Of a stretch of DNA of 64,000 nucleotides, positions 10,147 through 19,426 are shown one piece after another (position 1 is the first letter of the stretch; each line of letters opens with the position of its first letter). Source of the DNA: Bacteroidales bacterium 6E (GTDB taxonomy: Bacteria > Bacteroidota > Bacteroidia > Bacteroidales > Prolixibacteraceae); contig DF970666.1 of assembly GCA_001270045.2 (NCBI GenBank), positions 197,197-261,196 of the forward strand, written 5' to 3'. A program made the position numbers and the translations under genes. A model generated the notes under the pieces. It did no database searches. It saw nothing but the letters and a program-made list of their open reading frames with translations, and was not told the origin of the DNA.

Positions 10147-11597
10147 TTCCCTATGCCCCGATAAACAAAACCAATCTCTTTCATCATATTCTGATCAAGG
10201 ATGTTGCGCCCATCAAACACAAAGGCGGGTTTCAGCATGTGGTTGTAGATGGTGGACCAGTCGTAGGTTTTGAATTCGTCCCATTCGGTGAGGATGGCAA
10301 TGGCGTGGGCTTTGTCAGTGGCGGCTGTGGGGTGGGGGTGTACCTTCACCAATTCCCGAATCTCTTCCGGGGTGAGGGGTTCGCTGGAAGGGCAGCTGTC
10401 TGGGCTTCCGGCCACGGGTCTGCGGTGGTGCTGCAGGTATTCCAGGTCGGCGTAAATCTGTTCGGCAGTTACCCTCGGATCGTAAACGTGGATCTCGGCG
10501 CGGTCGTGTAGCAGCTCGTCGGCCACATAAATGGCGGCACTCTCGCGGGTGTCGTTGGTGTCTTTCTTGAACGCCCAGCCCAGAAAGGCAATCTTCTTGC
10601 CCGACACGGTATTGAACAGGGTGTCGATGATCTGCTTGGCAAAGCGGTGTTTCTGGTAGTCGTTGAGCTTCACCACCTGCTCCCAATAGTCGGCTACCTC
10701 GGGCAGGTTAAAGTGGCGGCAAAGGTACACCAGGTTGAGGATGTCTTTCTGGAAACAGGAGCCCCCAAAGCCTACCGATGATTTCAGGAACTTCGGCCCG
10801 ATGCGGCTGTCCATGCCTATGGCACGTGCCACCTCGTCGACATCGGCCCCGGTGCGTTCGCAGAGGGCCGAAATGGCGTTGATGGATGATACACGTTGTG
10901 CCAGGAAGGCATTGGCGGTTAGCTTGCTCAGTTCGCTGCTCCAGAGCCGGGTGGTAAGGATCCGCTCACGCGGAATCCAGTGGGCATAGATGTCGGCCAG
11001 TGCCTGTTCGGCCACCTTGCCCAATTCGTCGTCCTCGCTGCCAATCAGCACCCGGTCGGCCTCGAGCAAGTCGGTGATGGCGGTCCCTTCGGCCAGGAAC
11101 TCGGGATTGGAGAGCACCCTGAAACGGTAGGGGGTATCGTAGGCTTCGAGTATGCGTCGGATCGACTCGGCGGTGCGTACCGGGAGGGTCGACTTCTCGA
11201 CGATGATTTTGTCACTGTTGGCGGTCTCGGCAATCTGTCGGGCACACAGCTCCACAAATTTCAGGTCGGCTGCCATTCCCTTTCCCACGCCGTAGGTTTT
11301 GGTAGGGGTATTTACGGAGATGAAAATCATCTGTGCTTCCCGGATGGCGCCCTCCACGTCGGTCGAGAAGAAGAGGTTACGGCCCCGGGCTTCAGCCACC
11401 ACCTCGGGCAGTCCGGGTTCATATACCGGCAGCTTCAAGAGGTCTTCGTCGTTCCAGGCCGCAATCCGCTGTGGATTGATATCTACTACGTTTACTTTAA
11501 TGTGTGGACACTGCTGTGCGATCACCGCCATGGTGGGACCACCAACGTATCCGGCCCCGATGCAGGCTATGTGGGTGATTTTTGAAGGAAAGGACAT
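10137..11597 (-). CDS. ugd: UDP-glucose 6-dehydrogenase
   Basis: The enzyme makes UDP-glucuronate from UDP-glucose with two NAD+. The start is placed at the ATG at 11597 (MSFPSKITH), since the frame extends upstream only through a TTG. The Rossmann motif [12 protein letters not shown] is at the N-terminus, VEKSTLPV follows, and the catalytic Cys is in [12 protein letters not shown]-terminal [12 protein letters not shown] stretch binds UDP. The SCFQKD form and the length near 485 residues match the longer, eukaryote-like UGDH type found in many Bacteroidota. Its stop codon lies within an intergenic repeat. Confidence 0.92.
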   Translation of the reverse strand: MSFPSKITHIACIGAGYVGGPTMAVIAQQCPHIKVNVVDINPQRIAAWNDEDLLKLPVYEPGLPEVVAEARGRNLFFSTDVEGAIREAQMIFISVNTPTKTYGVGKGMAADLKFVELCARQIAETANSDKIIVEKSTLPVRTAESIRRILEAYDTPYRFRVLSNPEFLAEGTAITDLLEADRVLIGSEDDELGKVAEQALADIYAHWIPRERILTTRLWSSELSKLTANAFLAQRVSSINAISALCERTGADVDEVARAIGMDSRIGPKFLKSSVGFGGSCFQKDILNLVYLCRHFNLPEVADYWEQVVKLNDYQKHRFAKQIIDTLFNTVSGKKIAFLGWAFKKDTNDTRESAAIYVADELLHDRAEIHVYDPRVTAEQIYADLEYLQHHRRPVAGSPDSCPSSEPLTPEEIRELVKVHPHPTAATDKAHAIAILTEWDEFKTYDWSTIYNHMLKPAFVFDGRNILDQNMMKEIGFVYRGIGKGV

Positions 11598-11624
11598 GAG
11601 AAAATTTTTTAGTGATGGAGGCAA

Positions 11625-11895
11625 AAATAGTTAAAAAAACGTTGCGCGATGCGTGTTGCGGGTTGCGAGGTCTGAAACGGTGCGGGTTGCGAGTTACGAG
11701 ATGCGGGGTTCGCTTCGCGAAGTATCCCTGCGGACCTAAGTGCCACGGATTTCAAGGATTAACCCAGAATTTTTTCGTCATTTTTACCGACTAATTAACT
11801 GTCAAAAACTATGTCCGCAGGCAATCCCGCAGGCTACCCCGCATCACGCAACCCGTAACCCGCAACGTTTTTGGCATCCCGCATCCCGCAACTTT
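11625..11895. repeat. degenerate tgcgNgt heptamer arrays
   Basis: Two arrays (11640-11735 and 11826-11893) consist of variants of TGCGGGT, TGCGAGT and TGCGTGT in opposite orientations, separated by about 90 bases. Together they can fold as a loose inverted repeat between ugd and the Wzi-like gene. Related arrays occur near 15765, 23486, 37225, 41428 and 42040. Confidence 0.65.
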
Positions 11896-13308
11896 TTAAA
11901 ACGTCACCCCCAGCGAGAACACCGAATACACCTTGTTATAGTACTGCCCGGGTTTCAGGTCGCCCTGGTCCCACGAGACGGCGATTTTGCCCATGACGGG
12001 GGTACTGGGAAAGAAGAACGAGAGTTCGGTAAAGGTGTAGAGTTGTTCGCGCACGGGATCATAGTCGGCACCATACCTGCCGTGGTGGTATGATTTGGTG
12101 ACGATGGTTTTCCAATTGAGGATGTCATGGAACAGGGTGCCTTGCAGTCCGGCGCTGAAGGCCATGATCCGGTTGTTCTCGAGTCCGAAGGCCACGTCGT
12201 CTTCAGTGATCAGCAGTGGCTGGAACATAGGCGATCCTATCATGAAACCCCTGTGGGAGAATGACCGGTAGATGCCATGGTTGAAATAGTTGTCGCGTCC
12301 GTTCCTGTGACGGTATACCCCGGTTTCCTTGTCGAGGTCCTCGCCACTTTGGTGCTTGGTGTACATGAATTCAAGCAGGATCCTTTTGAACAAGGGATGG
12401 TCGTCGTAATCGAGGGCCAGCGAATAAAGATTGTCGGGGTAATTGACGAACACCATGCCCGAGAAATCCTCGAACGGATGCACCAAACGGGCTTCCATCA
12501 CCTTGTTTTTGAACTGCTTCCGGTAGGTGAAGATGTTTTGTCCAAGCTGGTTGCCGCTGACATTCTCCTGGTCCATCACTGTGGCATCTTTCCCTCCCGG
12601 CAGCGAGAATACCGACCGAACGTAATCCATCGGCTTCTGGGGTAAGTCCCCGATTGCCCTGGATGTACCACCCCACATGGCATAGTGATCGATTCCGGCG
12701 GTGAATTCGCCCCTGTAGTAATTGCCCCACCTGAAGTGGAGGTTTTTATGGTGGATTTTGGCATGTCGTACAAAGTTATGGTCGCCCATCAATCCCTCTT
12801 CCCAGAGTCCCGAGACCCGGAGGTTCTTCTTCCCTAGTGGGATAAAACCGTTGGTACCCACCCGTGCCCTGAAATAGGGCTGCGAATTGCGTGTCGACAG
12901 GAAATTACCGTTGGTCATCGACAGGTTACCCTGGATCAGGGAATCGGCAAACCAGCCGGCCGTTGCGGCGAACTTTTTGGTTTCGACTCCCGCAAACAGT
13001 TCGAGGAACTTGATGGTCTTCTCGTCGGGATTTCTTTTGTGGTACATACGAAAGCCCCCCTTAAGGGCCGTGTTGCTGTTGGGAAGCTGCCATTTGCCGT
13101 CGGCATACAGGTTGATGGCCACCATGTTCCCGGTGGTATCCTTGATTTGTCCAAACTGGTTAGCCCAAATGTAATAGGGGATGTGGGGGTATTTTCCGGC
13201 ATAGGAGTGCAGGAACAATTCAACATTGGTTTCCTGGCTGCTTGTTGAAAGTTGCATCAACAAGCCAACTAAAGCCAAAAGGCTTACCCGAAGATTTTTT
13301 AAATTCAT
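11896..13308 (-). CDS. Wzi-like capsule assembly outer-membrane protein
   Basis: The 470-residue protein has a signal peptide (hydrophobic residues 6-20, then STSSQ). Many aromatic-rich, alternating segments and a C-terminal SVFSLGVTF ending in Phe are typical of outer-membrane beta-barrels. Internal features such as GGTSRAIGDLP and NVSGNQLGQN resemble Bacteroidota proteins assigned to the Wzi capsule-assembly family, which anchor or assemble capsule at the surface. The location beside nucleotide-sugar dehydrogenases fits a capsule or exopolysaccharide role. The family call is from pattern recognition and needs a profile match. Confidence 0.65.
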   Translation of the reverse strand: MNLKNLRVSLLALVGLLMQLSTSSQETNVELFLHSYAGKYPHIPYYIWANQFGQIKDTTGNMVAINLYADGKWQLPNSNTALKGGFRMYHKRNPDEKTIKFLELFAGVETKKFAATAGWFADSLIQGNLSMTNGNFLSTRNSQPYFRARVGTNGFIPLGKKNLRVSGLWEEGLMGDHNFVRHAKIHHKNLHFRWGNYYRGEFTAGIDHYAMWGGTSRAIGDLPQKPMDYVRSVFSLPGGKDATVMDQENVSGNQLGQNIFTYRKQFKNKVMEARLVHPFEDFSGMVFVNYPDNLYSLALDYDDHPLFKRILLEFMYTKHQSGEDLDKETGVYRHRNGRDNYFNHGIYRSFSHRGFMIGSPMFQPLLITEDDVAFGLENNRIMAFSAGLQGTLFHDILNWKTIVTKSYHHGRYGADYDPVREQLYTFTELSFFFPSTPVMGKIAVSWDQGDLKPGQYYNKVYSVFSLGVTF

Positions 13309-13397
13309 GGATTGTGTTTAAAAGCGTCAAAAATAATAACATTTCTCTCCACTCTTAAACAGAGGTTTTTTGAATTTATTGCCTGCGGGGCTGATGT

Positions 13398-13434
13398 GGT
13401 TTTGAGGGGTTGCCGTCGGCAACCCCTCAAAACC
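13398..13434. repeat. perfect 17-bp hairpin, loop GTC
   Basis: Left arm GGTTTTGAGGGGTTGCC pairs fully with its complement around a GTC loop. It lacks a clear T-tract, so terminator function for either flank is uncertain. It belongs to the family with a GSC-NNN-GSC core. Confidence 0.8.
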
Positions 13435-13444
13435 CATATAAAGA

Positions 13445-13473
13445 CAAATAGCCGGCCGCCGGCCGGCTATTTG
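13445..13473. repeat. perfect 13-bp hairpin, loop GCC
   Basis: CAAATAGCCGGCC pairs exactly with its complement around GCC. It lies eleven bases from the previous hairpin and has an unrelated outer stem but the same kind of core. Confidence 0.8.
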
Positions 13474-13732
13474 CATTAAGGCGGCCTTAGATCTGTCCTA
13501 AGTTATGCTTTGGTTAAGTATGAACCAAAGTAATGGTTTTACCATAGTTTCTCCAGTCTTTTACCATAGTTTTATTATTTTTACATGGCAAAACAATGGT
13601 AAAAGGTTGGTAAAAGATTGGGAATACCAATAACCGGGTCTGGATTCACCCTTATCCCGTTTATACCATCACTTTACACTGTTCGTTTTTCACTATTAAC
13701 TTTTCGTTCTTCACTCTTAACTTTTAGTTTTT

Positions 13733-14344
13733 ATGGCAAAAATCAAACAAGGAATCCTGGAAGGGATTTCAGGAAAACTGGGTCCCATCGTGGTGGTTAA
13801 CAACGGCGAGTCGGCCCATATTCGCATGGCACCCACGTATACCGAAGAGTCGTGGTCGGAGAAGCAGGTAAGCCTCCGGAACCGTTTCAAGGAGGTAAGC
13901 CGGTTTGTCCAACAGTACAAAAAATCCATGATCTGGCAAATCTGGAAGCTGGCCCCGGGAAAGGGTGGCGGTTACCACAAGTTTCTGGGGGCAAACATCC
14001 AGGCTTTCGACCTCGATGGTACCGTGAAGGAATGGTCGCTGATCCGCTTTTCGGAAGGGATATTACCCGCTCCGTTCCTGGTGCTGGCCGAAAGGCAATC
14101 GGGGGAAATCAGGATCACCTGGAAGAACGAGGCCAGCCAATCCCGTATCCGTGATAATGACCAACTGTGGTACATGGCTGTTGCCGAAGGAAAGTTTACC
14201 GGTCCTTTCAAAACCGAAATCACCCGTGGCGTGATGGAAGGCGTAATCCCTGATCCTGACGGTAACATCACCGGAATATATGTGTTCTTCGCTGCCCGGG
14301 ATGAAAATACGTTTTCGCCCGACCGGTATGTGGTTGTTATTTAA
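13733..14344 (+). CDS. DUF6266 family protein
   Basis: The 203-residue protein begins MAKIKQGILEGISGKLGPIV, the hallmark N-terminus of DUF6266, a Bacteroidota family of unknown function. The body has alternating beta-rich segments and no signal peptide or membrane helix. Some family members sit near mobile or phage-like loci, but here the neighbours are glycan genes and repeats. It stands alone: a TC-rich array precedes it, and a hairpin plus a GATGTCATCC repeat follow. No function can be assigned. Confidence 0.75.
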   Translation: MAKIKQGILEGISGKLGPIVVVNNGESAHIRMAPTYTEESWSEKQVSLRNRFKEVSRFVQQYKKSMIWQIWKLAPGKGGGYHKFLGANIQAFDLDGTVKEWSLIRFSEGILPAPFLVLAERQSGEIRITWKNEASQSRIRDNDQLWYMAVAEGKFTGPFKTEITRGVMEGVIPDPDGNITGIYVFFAARDENTFSPDRYVVVI

Positions 14345-14351
14345 TGTGTAG

Positions 14352-14372
14352 AGACGCCCGACCCGGGCGTCT
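14352..14372. terminator. 9-bp hairpin, loop ACC, after DUF6266 gene
   Basis: AGACGCCCG pairs with CGGGCGTCT around ACC, eight bases after the DUF6266 stop. A short T stretch is not evident, so termination is plausible but unproven. Confidence 0.5.
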
Positions 14373-14377
14373 TAATG

Positions 14378-14444
14378 GGATGACATCCTTTCGTTGCATC
14401 CCTTTTCGGAGAGGATGTCATCCCTTCGAGAGGATGTCATCCCT
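14378..14444. repeat. GATGTCATCC repeat R1
   Basis: GGGATGACATCC, then the spacer TCGTTGCATCCCTTTTCGG, then two consecutive right arms GAGGATGTCATCCCTT. Orientation is forward, as judged by the spacer motif TCGTTGCAT. Confidence 0.8.
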
Positions 14445-14623
14445 TCCATACGTTGGTCGGAAAAAACACCACGTTCATGGTAAACTCTTACGCTTATATT
14501 AATTGCTTCTTAAAAATCAGCGGAATATGTTTCATTTCGATTCGAAATTAGTAAATTTGCGCTTGGACTTTTGGGATGAAAGCTTATGTGTGACTACCAA
14601 AATACATCTTTATATCTTAACCC

Positions 14624-15760
14624 ATGGACACAATATTGATATTGACTTCTGCTATATTGGCCTTTGTGCTGACCTATATATCCATTCCACCTATCATCAG
14701 GGTATCAAAAGCAAAACATCTGTTCGACGAAATCAATAAACGAAAAGTCCATAAATCACAAATCCCCTCTCTTGGCGGTGTCGCCATTTTTATTGGTTTG
14801 GTTATCAGTTTGCTGCTGACAATCAATGGCTTTGACTTTCTGAAAATGAAATACCTGTTGGCCGGTGTGATCATGGTTTTCTTTATCGGGTTGAAAGACG
14901 ACATCATGGTGATCTCGGCCCACAAGAAACTTCTCGTCCAGATCACCGCAGCCCTGATCATTACGGTTTTGGGAGGTTATCGTTTTACGAATCTTCACGG
15001 GATGTTTGGCATCCATGATTTGGGTTATACGTGGAGCGTACTGATTTCGGTATTCGCCATTGTGGGCATAACAAACGCCTATAACCTGATTGACGGTATT
15101 GACGGACTGGCATCGGGTGTGGCCATGGTGGCTGCCCTGACTTTTGGTACCTGGTTCCTGGTGGCAGGCCATCCTGAGTATGCCGTGCTTTCATATGCCC
15201 TGACGGGAAGCTTGCTGGCATTTATCCGATATAATGTCTTCGGTAAGGAATATAAACTTTTTATGGGCGATACCGGTTCGCTGATCATTGGATTGGTGAT
15301 TTCGGCCCTGGTGATCCGCTTCAATGAGGTGAATATACTGTATAACGGTCCTCATGATATAGTCGCGGCCCCAGTGGTTTCCCTGGCTGTCATCATCGTG
15401 CCGGTCATTGATACCATCCGGGTGTTCACGGTTCGCATCCTTCGCGGAAAATCACCTTTTTCGCCCGACAAGAACCATGTGCACCACTGGCTGCTTGATC
15501 TCTACAAAAACCACATCAAGGTGACTTCCACGATAGTGGTCGTCAATATTTTGCTGATCCTTGCCGGGTTGGCCATCTGCAAGATCGGGGTGAATATCAA
15601 TGTCAAGTTTGCCCTGCTCTTTATCCTGGGTATCATGGTTGCCCTGATCCCCAAATCATTGCTGATTTATCGCGATAAAAAGAACGGGATCCCCCAGCCT
15701 CAGGCCCCGGTTATCAAGAAGCCCCGGATGGAGTTTAGTGCCGTTGAGGAGGTGAGGTAG
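14624..15760 (+). CDS. WecA/TagO-like undecaprenyl-phosphate sugar-1-phosphate transferase
   Basis: The 378-residue membrane protein belongs to the MraY/WecA family, which starts lipid-linked glycans by moving HexNAc-1-phosphate from UDP to undecaprenyl phosphate. About ten or eleven hydrophobic segments are visible. Key cytoplasmic motifs are GLKDDIMV (Asp pair), NAYNLIDGIDGLA, LFMGDTGSL and DKNHVHH, which match the family's metal and substrate sites. It is probably the initiating transferase for the O-antigen or capsule made by the nearby cluster, though it is in the opposite orientation and not co-transcribed with it. Confidence 0.88.
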   Translation: MDTILILTSAILAFVLTYISIPPIIRVSKAKHLFDEINKRKVHKSQIPSLGGVAIFIGLVISLLLTINGFDFLKMKYLLAGVIMVFFIGLKDDIMVISAHKKLLVQITAALIITVLGGYRFTNLHGMFGIHDLGYTWSVLISVFAIVGITNAYNLIDGIDGLASGVAMVAALTFGTWFLVAGHPEYAVLSYALTGSLLAFIRYNVFGKEYKLFMGDTGSLIIGLVISALVIRFNEVNILYNGPHDIVAAPVVSLAVIIVPVIDTIRVFTVRILRGKSPFSPDKNHVHHWLLDLYKNHIKVTSTIVVVNILLILAGLAICKIGVNINVKFALLFILGIMVALIPKSLLIYRDKKNGIPQPQAPVIKKPRMEFSAVEEVR

Positions 15761-16148
15761 AAAAAACGTTGCGGGTTGCGAGTTGCATGATGCGGGTTGC
15801 GCTTCGCGACGTAGGCCTGCGGGGATGGGGTTCACCACAGATTGCGCGGATGAACACAGAGAGATAATTCCCAGATATCCCAAACATTATAATATTACAC
15901 GGATTGGTTTTCAGGGTTGCCTGCGGCAACCCCGAAAACATAGTGGGGTGGGGATGCACCGTTTTTACAATCATTCCACCCCGATGGGGTTTTTATCCTT
16001 TTCCAATGGATGGAATTCTTACTACCCCTCGTTGCTCCCGACAATTGTCGTGGACGAGGGGTAGGAGCGGGCGCAGCCGTCGAATAATTTTATACGGGCC
16101 GCAGGCATAGCAGTATATGTTGCTAGTGGATTGTGAGAATAAAACCCT
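15761..16148. repeat. mosaic repeat block (families F2 and F3) in 388-base gap
   Basis: The block starts with tgcgNgt heptamers (15765-15815). It continues with the element beginning TTCACCACAGATT (15830-15900), a hairpin, and the GGTGGGGTGGGGATGCACC-type segment with CCACCCCGATGGGG (15942-15990). It ends with an inverted pair built on CCCCTCGTTGCTCCCGAC (16022-16062). No gene is supported. Similar mosaics lie at 23570, 26090 and 28088. Confidence 0.75.
15907..15939. repeat. hairpin inside mosaic repeat, loop TGC
   Basis: A 15-bp stem with one mismatch, core GCC-TGC-GGC and flanking GTTTTC/GAAAAC. It is nearly identical to the hairpins at 26115 and 28162. Confidence 0.75.
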
Positions 16149-17714
16149 TTATTTATTGAAAATCTCCCGATACCGGGTTTCTATCTGGTTGATTTCGGCT
16201 TCGGTAAGAGCCCCAAATTCATTTTCCCTGGCACGTTTCGAGAGTATGCCCTTATTCTGGTCCAGGAACCTGACCAGAAGGGCGACCATTTTATCGGGCA
16301 TTTCAAATTCGTCATCCACAAAGCGTTTAAATTCATCGTATTGGGCAAAGTAGGCAACTTCGGCCGGAATGATGTTTTCGATGGTGTCGACAACACAATC
16401 ATACAGGAATTCGGCCTGAAGTGTGGCATCGAAATATCGGTAATAATCAATGGTTTCGCTAATGACTTCTATGTTATGGTCTTTCGTTTCCTTCCATTCA
16501 ATAAAGTTAAGAAGCGGATGGGAAAAGTGTTCCAACACCACCCGATAGTTGTCGATATGGTTAAGGATGGACGCGGATACCGGGAAAATGATGCCTGGCT
16601 GCGAGAATTGTTTTTTCGCTAAAGTATGATGAATCAGGTACCGGTGAATTCTTCCGTTCCCATCCTCAAACGGATGGATGAAGACAAACCCAAACGCAAT
16701 GATGGCAGCTGCCAGTACGGCATCAAACGCATTTTCGGCCAGCAGGTTGTTGGTTTTTATCAAACCATTCACCAGTGATTCAAGATCCTGCCATTTTGCC
16801 GAGATGTGCTCGGGCAGAGGTTCTCCCGTGGTTCGGTCGTATTCCCCTACAAAGCCCCCTTTCCTGCGAAATCCCATCTCAATAAACCGGGTATTTTCGA
16901 TGACGGTTTGCTGTAGCCTGATCAGTTCCCCGATGCTCAGATTTTTGGTTCCGGCTTGACCGATAGCCTGTCCCCAACGCACGGCACGTCCGCCTTTTGG
17001 GGTTTCCCCTTCAATCGTGAACGATGCTTTTGAATCTTTCAGCATGAGAAATGAAGATGCACGCTGCAGGATATCTTTGTGGATTTCGTTGAGGTATAAT
17101 TTGTTTTTTTCGGAAAAGCGGGACTCGATATAATGTTCGAGTTTCAGGGTTTTCCTGATAAGCGGACAAAATTCGGGTGTGCCCGGAAGATTGTTGATGA
17201 CCAGATGCCGGGATGATTTTTCGCCTTCTATGGCATATTGCAGCTTATCGTCGAGCAACGGGATGTAGCTTTTTCGGGTAAGGTCTTTTTTTCCTGCCAG
17301 TTTTTCACCCGAAATCCATTCAACCAGGAACCAGATTCTCCGGCTGTATTGTCCGGTTGGTTCAATATGGCAAAGATCGGTCAGTTGTTTCGTCGAATAG
17401 TGTAGGGTGAGTTTTCGATAAACCAGAAGATTTACACCTTCATATTTCAGGGCAAAAACCAGATGTTTGTATAATGCCTCAATTTCGGTCATATCCTGGT
17501 TATCTTCAGGTAAATAGGATTTGGGCAGGATCTTCCAGTCATCCGTTTGGTAATTCTTGTTCCGGGTGCAGACAAGCGTGATCTGGTTTGGAATGGGCAC
17601 TTGCAGACCCAACTTATCAATGATGGCTGAATATCCAACGATATGTCCTTCTTCGGGGCATTGCTTTCCGTGAAAAATGAGTGTTGCCTGAGAAAAATGG
17701 GTGTAATTATTCAT
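16149..17714 (-). CDS. Fic family protein (class II, self-inhibited type)
   Basis: The 521-residue protein has a canonical Fic motif HPFEDGNGRIHR at residues 347-358. His347 would be the catalytic base for moving AMP (or another nucleotide moiety) to a target hydroxyl. An SFTIEG stretch at 231-236 fits the (S/T)xxxE(G/N) inhibitory helix and lies before the Fic core, which defines class II. The N-terminal 200 residues are not recognised. The C-terminal part, which includes LTEAEINQIETRYREIF, may be a small helical or winged domain. Targets are unknown. It begins the toxin-rich island and is followed upstream by repeat R2. Confidence 0.85.
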   Translation of the reverse strand: MNNYTHFSQATLIFHGKQCPEEGHIVGYSAIIDKLGLQVPIPNQITLVCTRNKNYQTDDWKILPKSYLPEDNQDMTEIEALYKHLVFALKYEGVNLLVYRKLTLHYSTKQLTDLCHIEPTGQYSRRIWFLVEWISGEKLAGKKDLTRKSYIPLLDDKLQYAIEGEKSSRHLVINNLPGTPEFCPLIRKTLKLEHYIESRFSEKNKLYLNEIHKDILQRASSFLMLKDSKASFTIEGETPKGGRAVRWGQAIGQAGTKNLSIGELIRLQQTVIENTRFIEMGFRRKGGFVGEYDRTTGEPLPEHISAKWQDLESLVNGLIKTNNLLAENAFDAVLAAAIIAFGFVFIHPFEDGNGRIHRYLIHHTLAKKQFSQPGIIFPVSASILNHIDNYRVVLEHFSHPLLNFIEWKETKDHNIEVISETIDYYRYFDATLQAEFLYDCVVDTIENIIPAEVAYFAQYDEFKRFVDDEFEMPDKMVALLVRFLDQNKGILSKRARENEFGALTEAEINQIETRYREIFNK

Positions 17715-17779
17715 TGGCCAATAAATCTGAGTGCAATTTATGGAAAATCCGGGGGTAATGCAAGAATTATGAGTGCAAA

Positions 17780-17866
17780 AAGGATGACATCTTTTTACGA
17801 TGACGAATGCAACGAGAAGATGTCATCTTTTTCGCAGAGGTCCTCAACGAGAAGATGTCATCCTTT
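17780..17866. repeat. GATGTCATCC repeat R2
   Basis: One AGGATGACATCTTTTT arm, the reverse spacer TACGATGACGAATGCAACGA, then GAAGATGTCATC arms at about 17816 and 17851. It is reverse-oriented and fills the gap between the Fic gene start and the SEC-C gene stop. Confidence 0.8.
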
Positions 17867-17871
17867 GGTTT

Positions 17872-19065
17872 TCAATTCCCGCAACAGTGCTTATACTTGC
17901 GGCCGCTGCCGCAGAAACAGGGGTCGTTTCGCCCGATTTTTTTGTGGGGCTGCCCGGGTGGGTTGGGACTGCCGGTGATGTTCGGGTCAAGGGGGAACTG
18001 CACAACCCGGCCTTCCTTATCGGGTTGGCCTGAAGGTTTTGGATAGACAAACGGGGTTTTGGGCAATGGCATGAGATTCGGTTTCTCGTATTTCTCGAAT
18101 ACCTCGCGGGAGGTATTGCCTTTCAGGATCCAGCGGGGGAGATGGTTGGTGTACTCCATGAAGGCCTTGATAAATTTCTGCACATCCTTTTTTTCGAAGG
18201 TAATGGATTCAATGATTGACGATAGGACATCGGAAACGTGGAGATCGTTGTTCAACATCATCCAGACATCGCGGAGCTTATATTGGGCATCCTCATCTGA
18301 ACCCATGTATATTCTGAGCATTTTCCTGAATTCCGCTGTGCCCGGATTAACCGGTGGAATGGGAAGGTACGAATCTCCGGCAGCCATTACCTCTTCCAGG
18401 CTGAATATCTTGTGGGGGATATCCTGGCGTACACTGAATTCGTAAAACAGTTCGGGCCCGGGTTCCATGTAGGGTGATATGTACCATGAGCCATAATCCT
18501 CGAGTACGCTGCTCTGCAATTCGTAGGAGGCGTCGATGCATTTCATGACATCGTAGGTATGAAATTCGGGATCATACCTGCGGGCGATCTTCTCAAGGTC
18601 GGTAAAAGCAATCATTCCGTAGAGGTTGATCAGTCCGGTCAGCAGTTGCCTTCGCCTGAATTTGGTTGAATTCGGGTCCTGGCTGGCGATATAGGGATCG
18701 ATCCTGTTTTTCAGGCGCTCGACCAACTCAAAGCTGGGAAAAGAATGCATTTCATCATTGTCATTGTCCTTGATAAACAAAACGATGCCCATCATTTCGA
18801 GCGAGTCGCGTTTCAGGTCCCTGTTGTCGTAGGGTCTTGGTGTGGGATCGTTGACCCAGCCGCGAAGTCTCATCAGTTCGCCCCACGACAGCGCGTTGAG
18901 GACCACCAGCGGTTCCCTTAAAATCACGTCAGCCAATTTTTCGGCAAACGGTTCCTTGCGGAGGGAGGAGCTGATCTTGACATGCAGCTGTCGTGCATTA
19001 TTCACCAGGTCTTCTTTGGTGCCGCTCATGAGCATGTCCTTCAGGGAGATGATGGGTAGTTCCAT
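17872..19065 (-). CDS. SEC-C motif protein of unknown function
   Basis: The 397-residue protein ends in a SEC-C zinc-binding motif (GRNDPCFCGSGRKYKHCC), the same short module found at the end of SecA and in many unrelated proteins. The rest is soluble and mostly helical, with no recognised catalytic motif or signal peptide. A Pro-rich linker (about residues 350-375) precedes the zinc motif. Its place among toxin-antitoxin genes hints at an accessory role, but nothing in the sequence defines it. Its 3' end adjoins repeat R2. Confidence 0.7.
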   Translation of the reverse strand: MELPIISLKDMLMSGTKEDLVNNARQLHVKISSSLRKEPFAEKLADVILREPLVVLNALSWGELMRLRGWVNDPTPRPYDNRDLKRDSLEMMGIVLFIKDNDNDEMHSFPSFELVERLKNRIDPYIASQDPNSTKFRRRQLLTGLINLYGMIAFTDLEKIARRYDPEFHTYDVMKCIDASYELQSSVLEDYGSWYISPYMEPGPELFYEFSVRQDIPHKIFSLEEVMAAGDSYLPIPPVNPGTAEFRKMLRIYMGSDEDAQYKLRDVWMMLNNDLHVSDVLSSIIESITFEKKDVQKFIKAFMEYTNHLPRWILKGNTSREVFEKYEKPNLMPLPKTPFVYPKPSGQPDKEGRVVQFPLDPNITGSPNPPGQPHKKIGRNDPCFCGSGRKYKHCCGN

Positions 19066-19187
19066 GGATATAATAGTTGACGATATGTTTCAAAATTAGG
19101 ATTTTTTCAGGTGGTTTCTGTTGCTTGTGGAAATTATTTGGGGAGGTGCTTCACTTCGTTCAGTATGACAACGTCAGCACTTTACAA

Positions 19188-19227
19188 GGAGAGGGGCAAT
19201 GGCGGCTGCGCGCCATTGCCCCTCTCC
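19188..19227. repeat. perfect 17-bp hairpin, 6-base loop GCTGCG
   Basis: GGAGAGGGGCAATGGCG pairs exactly with its complement around GCTGCG. It is an exception to the usual 3-nt loop of the hairpin family in this window. Confidence 0.75.
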
Positions 19228-19372
19228 CCCTACTTATAACGCCATGCCTGTCATCCTGAGTGCAGCGAAGGACCTCAGCCCATCACTCTCCCCCTACTTA
19301 TAACGCCATACCAGTCATCCTGAACGTAGTGAAGGAATACATATATAGCTAAACCAATAATATATTCTTTAA

Positions 19373-19404
19373 TTTGCGATATAATATAGAAATATCTATA
19401 TTTA
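19373..19404 (+). promoter_or_regulatory. hipBA promoter with overlapping inverted repeat
   Basis: TTTG (19373-19376) and TATATTTA (19397-19404) are 20 bases apart, close to the Bacteroidota -33/-7 pattern. The inverted repeat ATATAG-N6-CTATAT (19384-19401) covers the -7 element and could be the operator for HipB autoregulation. The ATG follows 22 bases later. Confidence 0.5.
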
Positions 19405-19426
19405 CATCAAAGAAATATTTCATGTC

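Larger units (their letters stand above)
13309..13732. other. 424-base divergent intergenic region with hairpins and TC array
   Basis: Between the divergent Wzi-like and DUF6266 genes lie two perfect hairpins (listed separately), a stretch with repeated GGTAAAA / TACCATAGTTT units (13530-13620), and a TC-rich array at 13672-13730. No gene is supported. Promoters for both flanking genes should lie here. Confidence 0.5.
19066..19426. other. 361-base divergent region with hairpin, tandem repeat and hipBA promoter
   Basis: The region holds a 17-bp hairpin (19188-19227). Next come two tandem copies (about 19222-19272 and 19286-19335) of a unit reading CTCTCCCCCTACTTATAACG and ending near GTCATCCTGA-GAAGGA, with a period of about 64 bases. 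The hipBA promoter and operator follow. Confidence 0.6.

Noticed and set aside
10239-11634. Several plus-strand frames opposite ugd
   Set aside because: All are antisense shadows of UDP-glucose dehydrogenase in a GC-richer segment.
14503-14739. Small frame overlapping the start of the WecA-like gene
   Set aside because: It overlaps the conserved N-terminus of the transferase in another frame and has no features of its own.
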